Assembly: GCA_017467385.1 (NCBI GenBank)
Contig: JAFTSK010000198.1
Location: forward strand, 1-39,756
DNA length: 39,756 nucleotides
DNA from: Bacteroidaceae bacterium
GTDB taxonomy: Bacteria; Bacteroidota; Bacteroidia; Bacteroidales; Bacteroidaceae
Direction of reading: 5' to 3'
The translations under genes were made by a program, and so were the position numbers. Below, piece after piece: positions 26,583 to 33,676 of this stretch. How positions within the stretch are numbered: position 1 is the stretch's first letter; every line of letters begins with the position of its first letter. The notes beneath the pieces were generated by a model. That model was not told the origin of the DNA. It was given only the letters and a program-made list of their open reading frames with translations, and did not search any database.

Positions 26583-26602
26583 GACGATTCTGTTTTAATT
26601 CT

Positions 26603-26610
26603 TATTTTTG
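26603..26610 (+). promoter_or_regulatory. prmC promoter, -7 box
   Basis: TATTTTTG, an exact TAnnTTTG match, 19 bases before the prmC ATG at 26630, with a TTTG at 26575-26578 (spacing 24, long). It makes the alternative TTG start at 26621 possible but less attractive. Confidence 0.55.
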
Positions 26611-26629
26611 CGCCGAATTATTGAACCTT

Positions 26630-27469
26630 ATGCATCCACTTGTCTATCAAATACGTGAAGCTTTGCGAGGGTATTACCCTGAATCAGAAGCTGCATCGCT
26701 GGCAAAGTTATTGTTGGCGGAGGTGTTCGGCTTCTCAACGATTGAATTGTACGGTGGCAAAGATAAGGGCTTTTCCGAAAAAGAACAAAAGCTTTTAACG
26801 GATATTATAGCTCGTTTGCGTAAGAATGAGCCGATACAATATATAATAGGTAGGGAAAGTTTCTGTGGATTGACGTTTGAAGTGAATCCACATGTGTTGA
26901 TTCCTCGACCGGAAACTCAGGAGCTGGTGGCTTGGATTGTGGAGGATTATCGGCTTGAAAAGGAATGTCGGGTGTTGGACATTGGAACGGGAAGCGGATG
27001 TATTCCTGTTGCTTTGGCACATTCGTTGGAAGGCGCAGAGGTGGAAGCCTGGGATATTTCCGAAGAAGCCCTGCAAGTGGCACGCCGAAATGCCGAACGC
27101 AACCATGTACGGGTGAACTTCCGTAGGCAGGATGTGTTTGAGGCTGTTCCAGGAGAATCCCGTTATGATGTCTTGGTGAGCAATCCGCCCTATATTACAG
27201 AACAGGAAAAGGAAGACATGGAGGCAAATGTTCTCGATTGGGAGCCTTCCATCGCTTTGTTTGTTCCTGATTCAGAGCCGCTACGCTATTATCAGACCAT
27301 TGCTTCGTTGGGCTTTGAAATGCTGAAGGAAGGTGGCTCGCTTTATGTTGAAATCAATCGGGCTTACGGCCAACAGACCGTACAGCTTTTGGAAAAAGTA
27401 GGATATAATAAGGTGGAGTTGCGAAAGGATTTGTTTGGCAATGACCGCATGATTAAAGCAATTAAATGA
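26630..27469 (+). CDS. prmC: release-factor glutamine methyltransferase
   Basis: Methylates the Gln of the GGQ motif of RF1/RF2 with SAM. 279 residues from the ATG at 26630; a TTG three codons earlier is the alternative. The helical N-terminal domain is followed by the SAM motif VLDIGTGSGCIPVAL (115-129), IPRPETQELV (91-100) and the glutamine-binding NPPYIT (185-190), which identify the family. It is the first gene of prmC-recX-comF: recX starts 1 base after its stop. Confidence 0.96.
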   Translation: MHPLVYQIREALRGYYPESEAASLAKLLLAEVFGFSTIELYGGKDKGFSEKEQKLLTDIIARLRKNEPIQYIIGRESFCGLTFEVNPHVLIPRPETQELVAWIVEDYRLEKECRVLDIGTGSGCIPVALAHSLEGAEVEAWDISEEALQVARRNAERNHVRVNFRRQDVFEAVPGESRYDVLVSNPPYITEQEKEDMEANVLDWEPSIALFVPDSEPLRYYQTIASLGFEMLKEGGSLYVEINRAYGQQTVQLLEKVGYNKVELRKDLFGNDRMIKAIK

Positions 27470-27470
27470 G

Positions 27471-27956
27471 ATGAAAAAGGAATATTCAGTAGAAGAGGCA
27501 CGCAATAAGGCAGAAGCCTATTGCTCTGTGGCCGAACGTTGTCCGATGGAAGTCGCAACGAAATTGACTCTGTGGGGAGTGTCTGCCGAGAGTGTGGACG
27601 AAATCATCGGGCAATTAATCAAGGAAAAATTTATAGATAGTCTTCGATATGCGAAGGCGTTCACTCGCGATAAATATCGTTTCAATCAATGGGGGAGAGT
27701 CAAAATCGCCCAAGCATTGCGGATGAAGCAAATCGCTTCGACGGAAATCCGTTTGGCGTTGGAGGAGATTGATGAGGAAGAATATCGGTCTATTCTCCGT
27801 TCATTGATGGCAAAGAAGTTGAAAACCATTAAGGCCGCCAATGATTACGAACGAAGCGGCAAGCTGATTCGTTTTGCCGTTGGACATGGCTATGAGATGG
27901 AAAGTATTCTGGATTGCATGAAACAGTTGGGTTGCGAGGATGAATCTTTTGACTGA
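27471..27956 (+). CDS. recX: RecA regulator RecX
   Basis: A 161-residue, all-helical protein that binds and modulates RecA filaments. It shows three tandem RecX three-helix repeats: EEARNKAEAYCSVAERCPMEVATKLTLWG, ESVDEIIGQLIKEKFIDSLRYAKAFTRDKYRFNQWGRVKIAQALRMKQI, and STEIRLALEEIDEEEYRSILRSLMAKKLKT, with the typical FIDSLRYAKAFTRDK core. It starts 1 base after prmC and overlaps comF by 17 bases, so translation of the three is probably coupled. RecA itself is not in the window. Confidence 0.92.
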   Translation: MKKEYSVEEARNKAEAYCSVAERCPMEVATKLTLWGVSAESVDEIIGQLIKEKFIDSLRYAKAFTRDKYRFNQWGRVKIAQALRMKQIASTEIRLALEEIDEEEYRSILRSLMAKKLKTIKAANDYERSGKLIRFAVGHGYEMESILDCMKQLGCEDESFD

Positions 27957-28632
27957 TTTCTGGGAACTTTTCTTTCCTCGTTGTTGTGCGATTTGTGGAA
28001 AACGATTGCTCGGCAGTGAAGAGCAACTCTGCTTTCATTGTTTGTCTGCTTTGCCTCGCACGCAATTTCATTTTTCCGAGGAGAACGAATTGGCGCAAAG
28101 TCTCTGGGGAAAATTGACCATTGTTCGAGCCGGGGCTTTCTTGCACTATGCGAAAGGGGGAAGTGTGCAACGCTTGTTGTATGAACTGAAGTATTACGGA
28201 AATAGTCGGTTGGGGCGTTTCTTAGGTCGGTGTATGGCTACGGAATTGCTTCCTTGTGGCTTCTTTGATGGAATGGATTGGATTATTCCGGTTCCTCTTC
28301 ATGCTAAAAAGCGGAAATTGCGTGGCTATAATCAAAGTGAGATGTTGGCAGAAGGGCTTTCGTGGGTTTCCCGGGTTCCGATGCTCCAGAAGGTGGTGGT
28401 GAGAAGGCAGTTTACAGAAACACAAACTCGGAAGGGTAATTACGAACGGTGGGAGAATGTAAAAGATGCTTTTGAATATACCTCTTGTGTAGACTTGCGA
28501 AACAAGCACGTGCTTTTGGTCGATGATGTTTGGACAACGGGAGCCACACTTGTAGCCTGCGCCGATGCGTTGAAAGGAATCCCCGGTTTGCAGATTAGTA
28601 TTCTGACATTGGCTTGGGCAGGAGAGACGTAA
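27940..28632 (+). CDS. ComF-family phosphoribosyltransferase-like protein
   Basis: A 230-residue protein with an N-terminal zinc ribbon (C16-AIC19 and C31-FHC34, in RCCAICGKRLLGSEEQLCFHCL) and a C-terminal type I phosphoribosyltransferase domain with the PRPP loop VLLVDDVWTTGATL (about 190-203). WIIPVPLHAKKRKLRGYNQSEMLAEGLS is the ComF family signature. In competent bacteria ComF helps DNA uptake; in Bacteroidetes the role is unproved. The ATG lies inside recX. It ends the operon, followed by the stem-loop at 28667-28730. Confidence 0.9.
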   Translation: MNLLTDFWELFFPRCCAICGKRLLGSEEQLCFHCLSALPRTQFHFSEENELAQSLWGKLTIVRAGAFLHYAKGGSVQRLLYELKYYGNSRLGRFLGRCMATELLPCGFFDGMDWIIPVPLHAKKRKLRGYNQSEMLAEGLSWVSRVPMLQKVVVRRQFTETQTRKGNYERWENVKDAFEYTSCVDLRNKHVLLVDDVWTTGATLVACADALKGIPGLQISILTLAWAGET

Positions 28633-28666
28633 AATATCGTGTTTGTAACCCCTTAAGAGCTTTTCA

Positions 28667-28730
28667 AAAAACTCTTTGACGAAAGACTTAAAAGCCTTTG
28701 AAGAGTTCGGTCGTTCTCCAAAGAGTTTTT
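28667..28730 (+). terminator. comF terminator, CTCTTTGGAGA-type element copy 3
   Basis: 12-bp stem AAAAACTCTTTG (28667-28678) with CAAAGAGTTTTT (28719-28730), ending in five T. The 40-base loop contains CCTTTGAAGAGTT and the right arm is preceded by GTTCTCCAAAGAG, the same core as the other elements of this family. It lies in the gene-free gap 28633-28858 that also holds the pyrE promoter. Confidence 0.7.
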
Positions 28731-28825
28731 GAGGCTTCGTAAAGCAACGTTTGAAATTGTGTCTAAATCCATCATTTTATTCCAAAATACCTTTCTTCTT
28801 TTTTCGTTATATCAATTCCTTTCTT

Positions 28826-28833
28826 TAATTTTG
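28826..28833 (+). promoter_or_regulatory. pyrE promoter, -7 box
   Basis: TAATTTTG, an exact TAnnTTTG match, 25 bases before the pyrE ATG at 28859, giving a short leader of about 20 nt. The -33 region is TTTTC, near-consensus only. Confidence 0.6.
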
Positions 28834-28858
28834 CAAAAATTATCAGATTCATATAACT

Positions 28859-29497
28859 ATGAGAACTTTAGAAAAATTATTCGCAGAGAAATTATTGAAG
28901 GTAAAGGCTATCAAGTTGCAGCCTGCTAACCCGTTTACATGGGCTTCTGGTTGGAAATCTCCTTTTTATTGTGATAACCGCAAGACGCTTTCGTATCCTT
29001 CTCTTCGAAACTTTGTGAAACTTGAAATCAGTCGTATCATCCTTGAAAAGTTTGGTCAAGTAGATGCTATTGCAGGTGTGGCTACAGGTGCTATTGCACA
29101 AGGTGCTTTGGTGGCTGAAGAATTGAGCCTTCCGTTTGTGTATGTTCGTTCATCTCCAAAGGATCATGGTTTGGAAAACTTGATTGAAGGCGAACTCCGT
29201 CCGGGTATGAAGGTTGTGGTTATCGAAGACTTGATTTCAACCGGTGGTAGCAGTTTGAAGGCTGTAGAAGCAATTCGTCGCGATGGTTGTGAAGTAATCG
29301 GTATGGTAGCTGCATATACATACGGTTTCCCGGTTGCTATTGAAGCCTTTAAGGAAGCAAAAGTCAATTTGGTAACTTTGACTAATTATGAAGCCGTTCT
29401 GGATGTTGCATTGAAGACAGGCTATATTAACGAAGAAGACGTACCTGTGTTGGATGCTTGGAGAAAAGATCCGGCTCATTGGGATGCAGGAAAATAA
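28859..29497 (+). CDS. pyrE: orotate phosphoribosyltransferase
   Basis: Joins orotate to PRPP to give OMP in pyrimidine synthesis. 212 residues. The hood and substrate segments are FTWASGWKSPFYCDNRKTLSYPSLR, IAGVATGAIAQGALVAEEL (PPi loop) and VRSSPKDHGLENLIEG (flexible catalytic loop with Lys101), followed by the PRPP motif VVVIEDLISTGGSS (119-132). All are canonical. It has its own -7 box and a good terminator, so it is probably monocistronic or only partly read into the next gene. Confidence 0.97.
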   Translation: MRTLEKLFAEKLLKVKAIKLQPANPFTWASGWKSPFYCDNRKTLSYPSLRNFVKLEISRIILEKFGQVDAIAGVATGAIAQGALVAEELSLPFVYVRSSPKDHGLENLIEGELRPGMKVVVIEDLISTGGSSLKAVEAIRRDGCEVIGMVAAYTYGFPVAIEAFKEAKVNLVTLTNYEAVLDVALKTGYINEEDVPVLDAWRKDPAHWDAGK

Positions 29498-29517
29498 TAT
29501 TTTTTAGAACGTAAGGA

Positions 29518-29562
29518 GAAGGAAGCCCGGAACTGAAAAGTGTCGGGTTGTCCTTCTTTTTT
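29518..29562 (+). terminator. pyrE terminator
   Basis: Stem GAAGGA (29518-29523) and CCCG (526-529) with CGGG (29544-29547) and TCCTTC (29551-29556), small internal loop, then six T (29557-29562). It starts 20 bases after the pyrE stop. Confidence 0.8.
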
Positions 29563-29573
29563 ATATATAATAT

Positions 29574-29999
29574 ATGGTACAGTTTGAAAGTAGTGTAAAG
29601 CACGTTCCGTATTGTCAGGAACGAGTGTATGGCAAATTGGAGGACTTGAACAATTTGGCAGGCTTGAAAGAACGTTTGGAACAAGTACGCGAGAAGGTAG
29701 GCGATAAGATTCAGGATGTGGCTTTTGACCGCGATTCTTTGACACTTACCGTACAAGGCATGAACGTTACGTTGCGCATCATTGAACGGGAACCTTGCAA
29801 ATGCATTAAGTTTGAAGGAGACCATTCTCCGATTCCGTTGAATCTTTGGATTCAGATTCTTCCCGTAACATCGGAAGAAGCTAAGATGAAAGTAACCATT
29901 CGTGCGGAAGTGAATATGTTTATGAAGGCGATGGTTTCCAAACCTTTGCAGGAAGGGGTGGAAAAATTGGCCGAGATGTTGGCAATGATTCCTTATTAA
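29574..29999 (+). CDS. SRPBCC-fold protein of unknown function
   Basis: A 141-residue soluble protein that looks like the START/SRPBCC-type helix-grip fold: it opens MVQFESSVKHVPYCQERVYGKLEDLNNLAGLKERL and has alternating strands (VAFDRDSLTLTVQGMNVTLRIIEREPCKCIKFEGD, KMKVTIRAEVNMFM) and a final amphipathic helix (PLQEGVEKLAEMLAMIPY). In Bacteroidales the position between pyrE and argH is commonly held by such a protein. No catalytic residues are obvious, and the ligand is unknown. It starts 12 bases after the pyrE terminator and 7 bases before argH, so it is probably transcribed with argH. Confidence 0.75.
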   Translation: MVQFESSVKHVPYCQERVYGKLEDLNNLAGLKERLEQVREKVGDKIQDVAFDRDSLTLTVQGMNVTLRIIEREPCKCIKFEGDHSPIPLNLWIQILPVTSEEAKMKVTIRAEVNMFMKAMVSKPLQEGVEKLAEMLAMIPY

Positions 30000-30006
30000 T
30001 GCAACT

Positions 30007-31347
30007 ATGGCTCAGAAACTTTGGGAGAAAAACGTACAGGTAAACGAAGAAATTGATCGTTTTACTGTAGGCCGGGATCGTGAAATGGATTTGTATCTGG
30101 CCAAGCATGACGTGATAGGTTCTATGGCGCACATCACCATGTTGGAAAGCATTGGTTTGTTGAAGGCGGAAGAGCTGGCTGTGTTGTTGGAAGAATTGAA
30201 GAATATCTATGCTTCAGCAGAGAAAGGCGATTTTGTAATCGAGGACGGCATTGAAGACGTTCATTCGCAAGTAGAGCTGATGCTAACCCGTAAGTTGGGC
30301 GATGTCGGCAAGAAAATTCATAGCGGACGTTCGCGCAACGACCAGGTGTTGGTCGACTTGAAACTTTATACTCGTGCCCAGTTGAAGGAGATTGCCGAAG
30401 CGGTGGAAGACTTGTTTAAAGTGCTTGTAGCTCAGAGCAATAAATACAAGGACGTGTTGATGCCTGGCTATACCCATTTGCAGATTGCCATGCCTTCTTC
30501 GTTCGGTTTGTGGTTTGGTGCATACGCTGAAAGCCTGGTAGATGACATGATGTTCCTTCAGGCGGCATTCAAGATGTGTAATCGCAATCCGTTAGGCTCG
30601 GCGGCCGGATATGGTTCTTCCTTCCCGTTGGACAGAGAGATGACCACCCGTTTGTTAGGTTTCGACTCTATGAACTACAATGTGGTTTATGCACAGATGG
30701 GGCGTGGAAAGATGGAGCGCAACGTAGCGTTTGCAATGGCTTCTATCGCAGGAACCGTTTCTAAGTTGGCTTTCGATGCCTGTATGTTCAGCAGTCAGAA
30801 CTTTGGCTTTGTGAAGCTTCCGGACGAATGTACCACCGGCTCCAGCATCATGCCGCACAAGAAGAATCCGGATGTGTTTGAGTTGACACGTGCCAAATGC
30901 AACAAGATTCAGGCACTTCCTCAGCAAATCATGATGATTATGAACAATCTGCCTTCCGGTTACTTCCGCGACTTGCAGATAATCAAGGAAGTGTTCCTTC
31001 CGGCGTTTGAGGAATTGAAGGATTGTTTACAAATGGCCACTTACATCATGGATAAGATAAAGATTAACGAGCATATCTTGGACGATGATCGTTATCTGTA
31101 TATCTTTAGTGTAGAAGAAGTGAATCGTTTGGCCGGTGAAGGTATGCCTTTCCGAGATGCCTACAAGAAGGTCGGTCTTGACATTGAGGCAGGCAAATTT
31201 ACGCATAACAAACAAGTGCATCATACACATGCCGGAAGTATAGGCAATCTTTGCAACGATCGTATTGAAGCTTTGATGAATCAGGTGGTGGAAGGCTTTA
31301 ACTTCCGGATGATGGAAGAAGCAGAACGTTCTTTGTTAGGAAGATAA
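30007..31347 (+). CDS. argH: argininosuccinate lyase
   Basis: Last step of arginine synthesis: cleaves argininosuccinate to arginine and fumarate. 446 residues of the fumarase/aspartase superfamily. Visible motifs are SGRSRND (106-112), PGYTHLQ (153-159, catalytic His) and the signature GSSIMPHKKNPD (278-289) with the catalytic Ser and Lys. It begins 7 bases after the SRPBCC-like gene. Downstream comes an imperfect inverted repeat and then the tRNA promoter. Confidence 0.97.
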   Translation: MAQKLWEKNVQVNEEIDRFTVGRDREMDLYLAKHDVIGSMAHITMLESIGLLKAEELAVLLEELKNIYASAEKGDFVIEDGIEDVHSQVELMLTRKLGDVGKKIHSGRSRNDQVLVDLKLYTRAQLKEIAEAVEDLFKVLVAQSNKYKDVLMPGYTHLQIAMPSSFGLWFGAYAESLVDDMMFLQAAFKMCNRNPLGSAAGYGSSFPLDREMTTRLLGFDSMNYNVVYAQMGRGKMERNVAFAMASIAGTVSKLAFDACMFSSQNFGFVKLPDECTTGSSIMPHKKNPDVFELTRAKCNKIQALPQQIMMIMNNLPSGYFRDLQIIKEVFLPAFEELKDCLQMATYIMDKIKINEHILDDDRYLYIFSVEEVNRLAGEGMPFRDAYKKVGLDIEAGKFTHNKQVHHTHAGSIGNLCNDRIEALMNQVVEGFNFRMMEEAERSLLGR

Positions 31348-31390
31348 TATTCTTGCGAATATAGTATGAAATAAAAAAACGGGTGTAAAA

Positions 31391-31422
31391 TTTGGCTGTT
31401 AACATAAAAGCCCTTATCTTTG
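31391..31422 (+). promoter_or_regulatory. tRNA promoter (-33 TTTG, -7 TATCTTTG)
   Basis: TTTG at 31391-31394, spacing 20, TATCTTTG at 31415-31422: a full-consensus Bacteroidetes promoter 19 bases ahead of the tRNA-Gly. It lies inside an imperfect inverted repeat (about 31379-31389 with 31420-31430, one mismatch in 11), which could be an argH terminator stem or an operator; I cannot decide. Confidence 0.8.
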
Positions 31423-31440
31423 CACCCGTTAAAAATGAAT

Positions 31441-31513
31441 GCGGAAATAGCTCAGTTGGTAGAGCACAACCTTGCCAAGGTTGGGGTCGCGGGTTCGAGC
31501 CTCGTTTTCCGCT
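31441..31513 (+). tRNA. tRNA-Gly (GCC)
   Basis: 73-nt cloverleaf: acceptor GCGGAAA with TTTCCGC, D-arm GCTC...GAGC, anticodon stem CAACC-TTGCCAA-GGTTG with anticodon GCC, T-arm GCGGGTTCGAGCCTCG. No CCA is encoded; the discriminator is T. It is the first of two tRNAs on one transcript. Confidence 0.95.
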
Positions 31514-31527
31514 CTCTTTTTGAGGAT

Positions 31528-31612
31528 GCTCGAATGGTGGAATCGGTAGACACGAGGGACTTAAAATCCCTTGGCCATTGCGGCTGTGCGGGTTCAAGTC
31601 CCGCTTCGAGTA
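31528..31612 (+). tRNA. tRNA-Leu (UAA)
   Basis: About 85 nt with a long variable arm (class II). Acceptor GCTCGAA pairs with TTCGAGT (one G-U), anticodon loop CTTAAAA between AGGGA and TCCCT gives UAA, T-arm GCGGGTTCAAGTCCCGC. Discriminator A at 31612. It follows tRNA-Gly by 14 bases. Confidence 0.95.
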
Positions 31613-31622
31613 CTCTACGGGG

Positions 31623-31654
31623 CGGACTGCAATTTTTGCAGTCCGTCTTTTTTT
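31623..31654 (+). terminator. terminator of the tRNA-Gly/tRNA-Leu transcript
   Basis: 10-bp perfect stem CGGACTGCAA (31623-31632) with TTGCAGTCCG (31636-31645), loop TTT, then TC and seven T. A very strong intrinsic terminator. Confidence 0.95.
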
Positions 31655-31718
31655 ATCGCAGTTCAAAATAACTTTCACTTCTATTTGAGAAATTTCAGTA
31701 TATAAAGGCATTATCATT

Positions 31719-31851
31719 TCCCCTCTTGAGAGGGGATTAAGGGGTGTGTGATACCCATACAGATGGATGTGTTTTTACGCTTGATGTACTCTAATACACC
31801 CATACAGTTGATGTATTCTAACACACCCCCTTCCCCCTCTCAAGAGGGGGA
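31719..31851. repeat. 133-bp inverted-repeat element with internal tandem repeats
   Basis: The ends are imperfect inverted repeats of about 30 bp: TCCCCTCTTGAGAGGGGA then TTAAGGGGTGTGT on the left (31719-31749), and ACACACCCCC then TTCCCCCTCTCAAGAGGGGG on the right (31821-31850). Each end is itself a palindrome. Inside, TTGATGTACTCTAATACACC (31781-31800) is repeated as TTGATGTATTCTAACACACC (31808-31827), and ACCCATACAG occurs at 31753-31762 and 31798-31807. It codes for nothing. It looks like a small non-autonomous or transcription-related repeat, and lies in the gene-free stretch 31655-32172. Confidence 0.7.
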
Positions 31852-31921
31852 GTTTATGCAATTATGAATGGGTAAGCACATCGGCTCGTCCATACAAAGG
31901 CGTTCATTTTGCAAGTGAAAT

Positions 31922-31998
31922 TGACGGGCTGAAAGCCCGTCAGTCAATAGCCCGGGGCATCCCCTGGGTATAATCGGCATCATTCAATACTGCGCTGA
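31922..31998. repeat. REP-like tandem hairpins
   Basis: Three short stem-loops: TGACGGGCT-GAA-AGCCCGTCA (31922-31942, perfect 9-bp stem), CCCGGGG-CAT-CCCCTGGG next to it, and CTGCGCT-GAA-AGTGCAG about 50 bases on. The first and third share the GCTGAAAG core and loop. Such closely spaced hairpins resemble repetitive extragenic palindromes; that reading is an inference. The rest of 31655-32172 shows no gene. Confidence 0.5.
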
Positions 31999-32108
31999 AA
32001 GTGCAGAACTGCAGGTTGTGTTACACTTATAACCCTCAACGGTGTTAAGAATCCAAGAAATACGCACAGGAGTGGGAGTAAGTGGGCCCAAATGGACTCT
32101 GGCCCCAA

Positions 32109-32173
32109 CTCTCTTTGGAGAAAGACTTAATTCTCTTTGGAGGAAGGGAAGTTTCTCCAAAGAGAATTTTTTT
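32109..32173. terminator. CTCTTTGGAGA-type element copy 4, hairpin after the S37 peptidase gene
   Basis: 14-bp perfect stem AATTCTCTTTGGAG (32129-32142) with CTCCAAAGAGAATT (32155-32168), followed by a T run on the plus strand; a further CTCTCTTTGGAGA precedes it at 32109-32121. It abuts the stop of the peptidase gene on the minus strand and may end transcription in either direction. Confidence 0.7.
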
Positions 32174-33468
32174 CATTCTTCCAACCAAGCCTTGATGATA
32201 CCGATGGCTTCTTTCTTCATGTCCTCGGGCAAGGTACTGATACGAGCTTTGTGGCTTCCTCGAGGTTCTACAAAGATGTGCATATTTTCCTTCTTGCTGG
32301 TATCCAACCAAGTTACAGCCGCTGCCGACCAGGGATCAATTTCTCCATAGATGAACACCATCTTTGGATCGTTCTTCTTCAAGAACTTGGTGATTTTCTT
32401 GCTTAAGGTCTTGTCGAACTTAATGTCTTTGCCGTCGGCCGGAAGCATTAGGCGTTTCAAGTAGCCCTTACTCGATTTGATGGAAAGGTATTTCTTGAAC
32501 GGCTTGATGTCGTATCCGTAATAACCAAGTTCGCGGGCGGCTTGGATAAAGAAAGACTCGTTTCCACCGCCTTTGGCAAAGTAAGACGGTTCGCTGATGG
32601 CCATGAAGTGTTTGTAGATTTCATCGTCGGTGGCATCGCAAGCCGGAATGGTGCTGACCGGTGTACCCCATTGCCAGAAGGCAAAGGAATATTCCAAAAC
32701 CGAGTAATCATAGATTTCTTCAACGGAACCGAAAAACTCGTATTTCTTTTCTGTACAATGCTTTTCAAAACGAGGAAGCAAGGTTGCTTTGCGTTTCAGT
32801 ACTTCCAACTGGAAATCTTCAATCTTCTGGCGTTCTTCTGGCGTTCCCACTTGATGAAGGAACGGCTCGTGACGACCGTCTTCCACTCCGTAGCATAACG
32901 GACCAACGTAGGGTACGGTAATGTCTACGTCATTCGGGTAAAAGGTACGGTAGAGCATGGCTGTTTGTCCGCCTTTGCTGATGCCTGTAGCAATCCATTT
33001 GCCCGGATAGATGGTCTTGAAGGCATTGCGGACGGCGTGAAGGTCGTCGGCGCTGTTTTCGGCGGTCAGGTATTGCCAGTCTCTCGGTTCGGGAGTCGAT
33101 TCCAAGAAATAGCGGTATTCCACAAAAATCATGTTGGTATTGAACATTCTGGAAAGCTCTTCCCGATACTTGGGGTAGAGGGCGTATGCGGCTCCATAGC
33201 CTTCGGTAACAATGACTGTCGGGCGGTCGAACCCTACATGAGACACCACTACTCGTTGGCTGAAGCTTCCTTTTTCCGGGTGCTTATGGTCGAGAGGTTG
33301 CGTGAAATAAGTTACGTATTTCTCGGCAAACTCAGCAGATTCCAACGGATTGACTTTAGTGATTTGAGTAATTTCTTTCAGCTTCTCTTGAAGGGCTGTT
33401 TGTGCCGCTGTGGAAAAAGGCAACAAGAGGAATACGCATAATAGCACGAAACTATTTAACTTTTTCAT
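32173..33468 (-). CDS. secreted serine peptidase, S37/PS-10-like (S28 group)
   Basis: A 431-residue exported peptidase resembling tripeptidyl aminopeptidases of family S37 (PS-10), often annotated as S28. The signal peptide is MKKLNSFVLLCVFLLLPFSTAAQ; no lipobox is seen. The nucleophile elbow is TGISKGG with Ser164; the acid is probably Asp in IYGEIDPWSAAAV (about residue 376) and the base His in EPRGSHKAR (about 405). It would release short peptides from N-termini outside the cytoplasm. I chose the ATG at 33468 because the signal peptide starts there; an in-frame ATG at 33525 lacks one. It has a full -33/-7 promoter upstream and stands as a single transcript. Confidence 0.85.
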   Translation of the reverse strand: MKKLNSFVLLCVFLLLPFSTAAQTALQEKLKEITQITKVNPLESAEFAEKYVTYFTQPLDHKHPEKGSFSQRVVVSHVGFDRPTVIVTEGYGAAYALYPKYREELSRMFNTNMIFVEYRYFLESTPEPRDWQYLTAENSADDLHAVRNAFKTIYPGKWIATGISKGGQTAMLYRTFYPNDVDITVPYVGPLCYGVEDGRHEPFLHQVGTPEERQKIEDFQLEVLKRKATLLPRFEKHCTEKKYEFFGSVEEIYDYSVLEYSFAFWQWGTPVSTIPACDATDDEIYKHFMAISEPSYFAKGGGNESFFIQAARELGYYGYDIKPFKKYLSIKSSKGYLKRLMLPADGKDIKFDKTLSKKITKFLKKNDPKMVFIYGEIDPWSAAAVTWLDTSKKENMHIFVEPRGSHKARISTLPEDMKKEAIGIIKAWLEE

Positions 33469-33558
33469 GGGATTGCCATACTTTGCCTTAAGATGCAAAG
33501 GGGTATTCAAAGTCATTCTGTACATACGATGATAATTTGAGGTTAATAAGATGTTTCA

Positions 33559-33588
33559 CAAAGGTAGTGTTTTTCGGGGTAAAACAAA
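33559..33588 (-). promoter_or_regulatory. promoter of the S37-type peptidase gene
   Basis: On the minus strand TTTG (33585-33588), spacing 18, TACCTTTG (33559-33566). This is the Bacteroidetes consensus, giving a leader of about 85 nt to the ATG at 33468. Confidence 0.65.
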
Positions 33589-33620
33589 GAAGGATGAGTA
33601 AATTTCCCAAGATTTAGGGA

Positions 33621-33654
33621 ATAAAAAAGTGGATGCGTATTTGCGCACCCACTT
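33621..33654 (-). terminator. terminator of the susC-susD transcript
   Basis: Minus strand AAGTGG-G-TGCG / CGCA-T-CCACTT (33627-33637 with 33644-33654, one mismatch), followed by TTTTTTATT. It starts 23 bases after the susD stop at 33677. Confidence 0.85.
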
Positions 33655-33676
33655 CTATATTTAAATTGAGAACTTA

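Noticed and set aside
26583-26629. FMN riboswitch in front of ribD
   Set aside because: Only 47 bases separate ribD and prmC, too short, and no conserved RFN elements are visible.
31420-31671. 83-codon open frame running through the tRNA genes
   Set aside because: It consists of tRNA-Gly, tRNA-Leu and the terminator read as codons.
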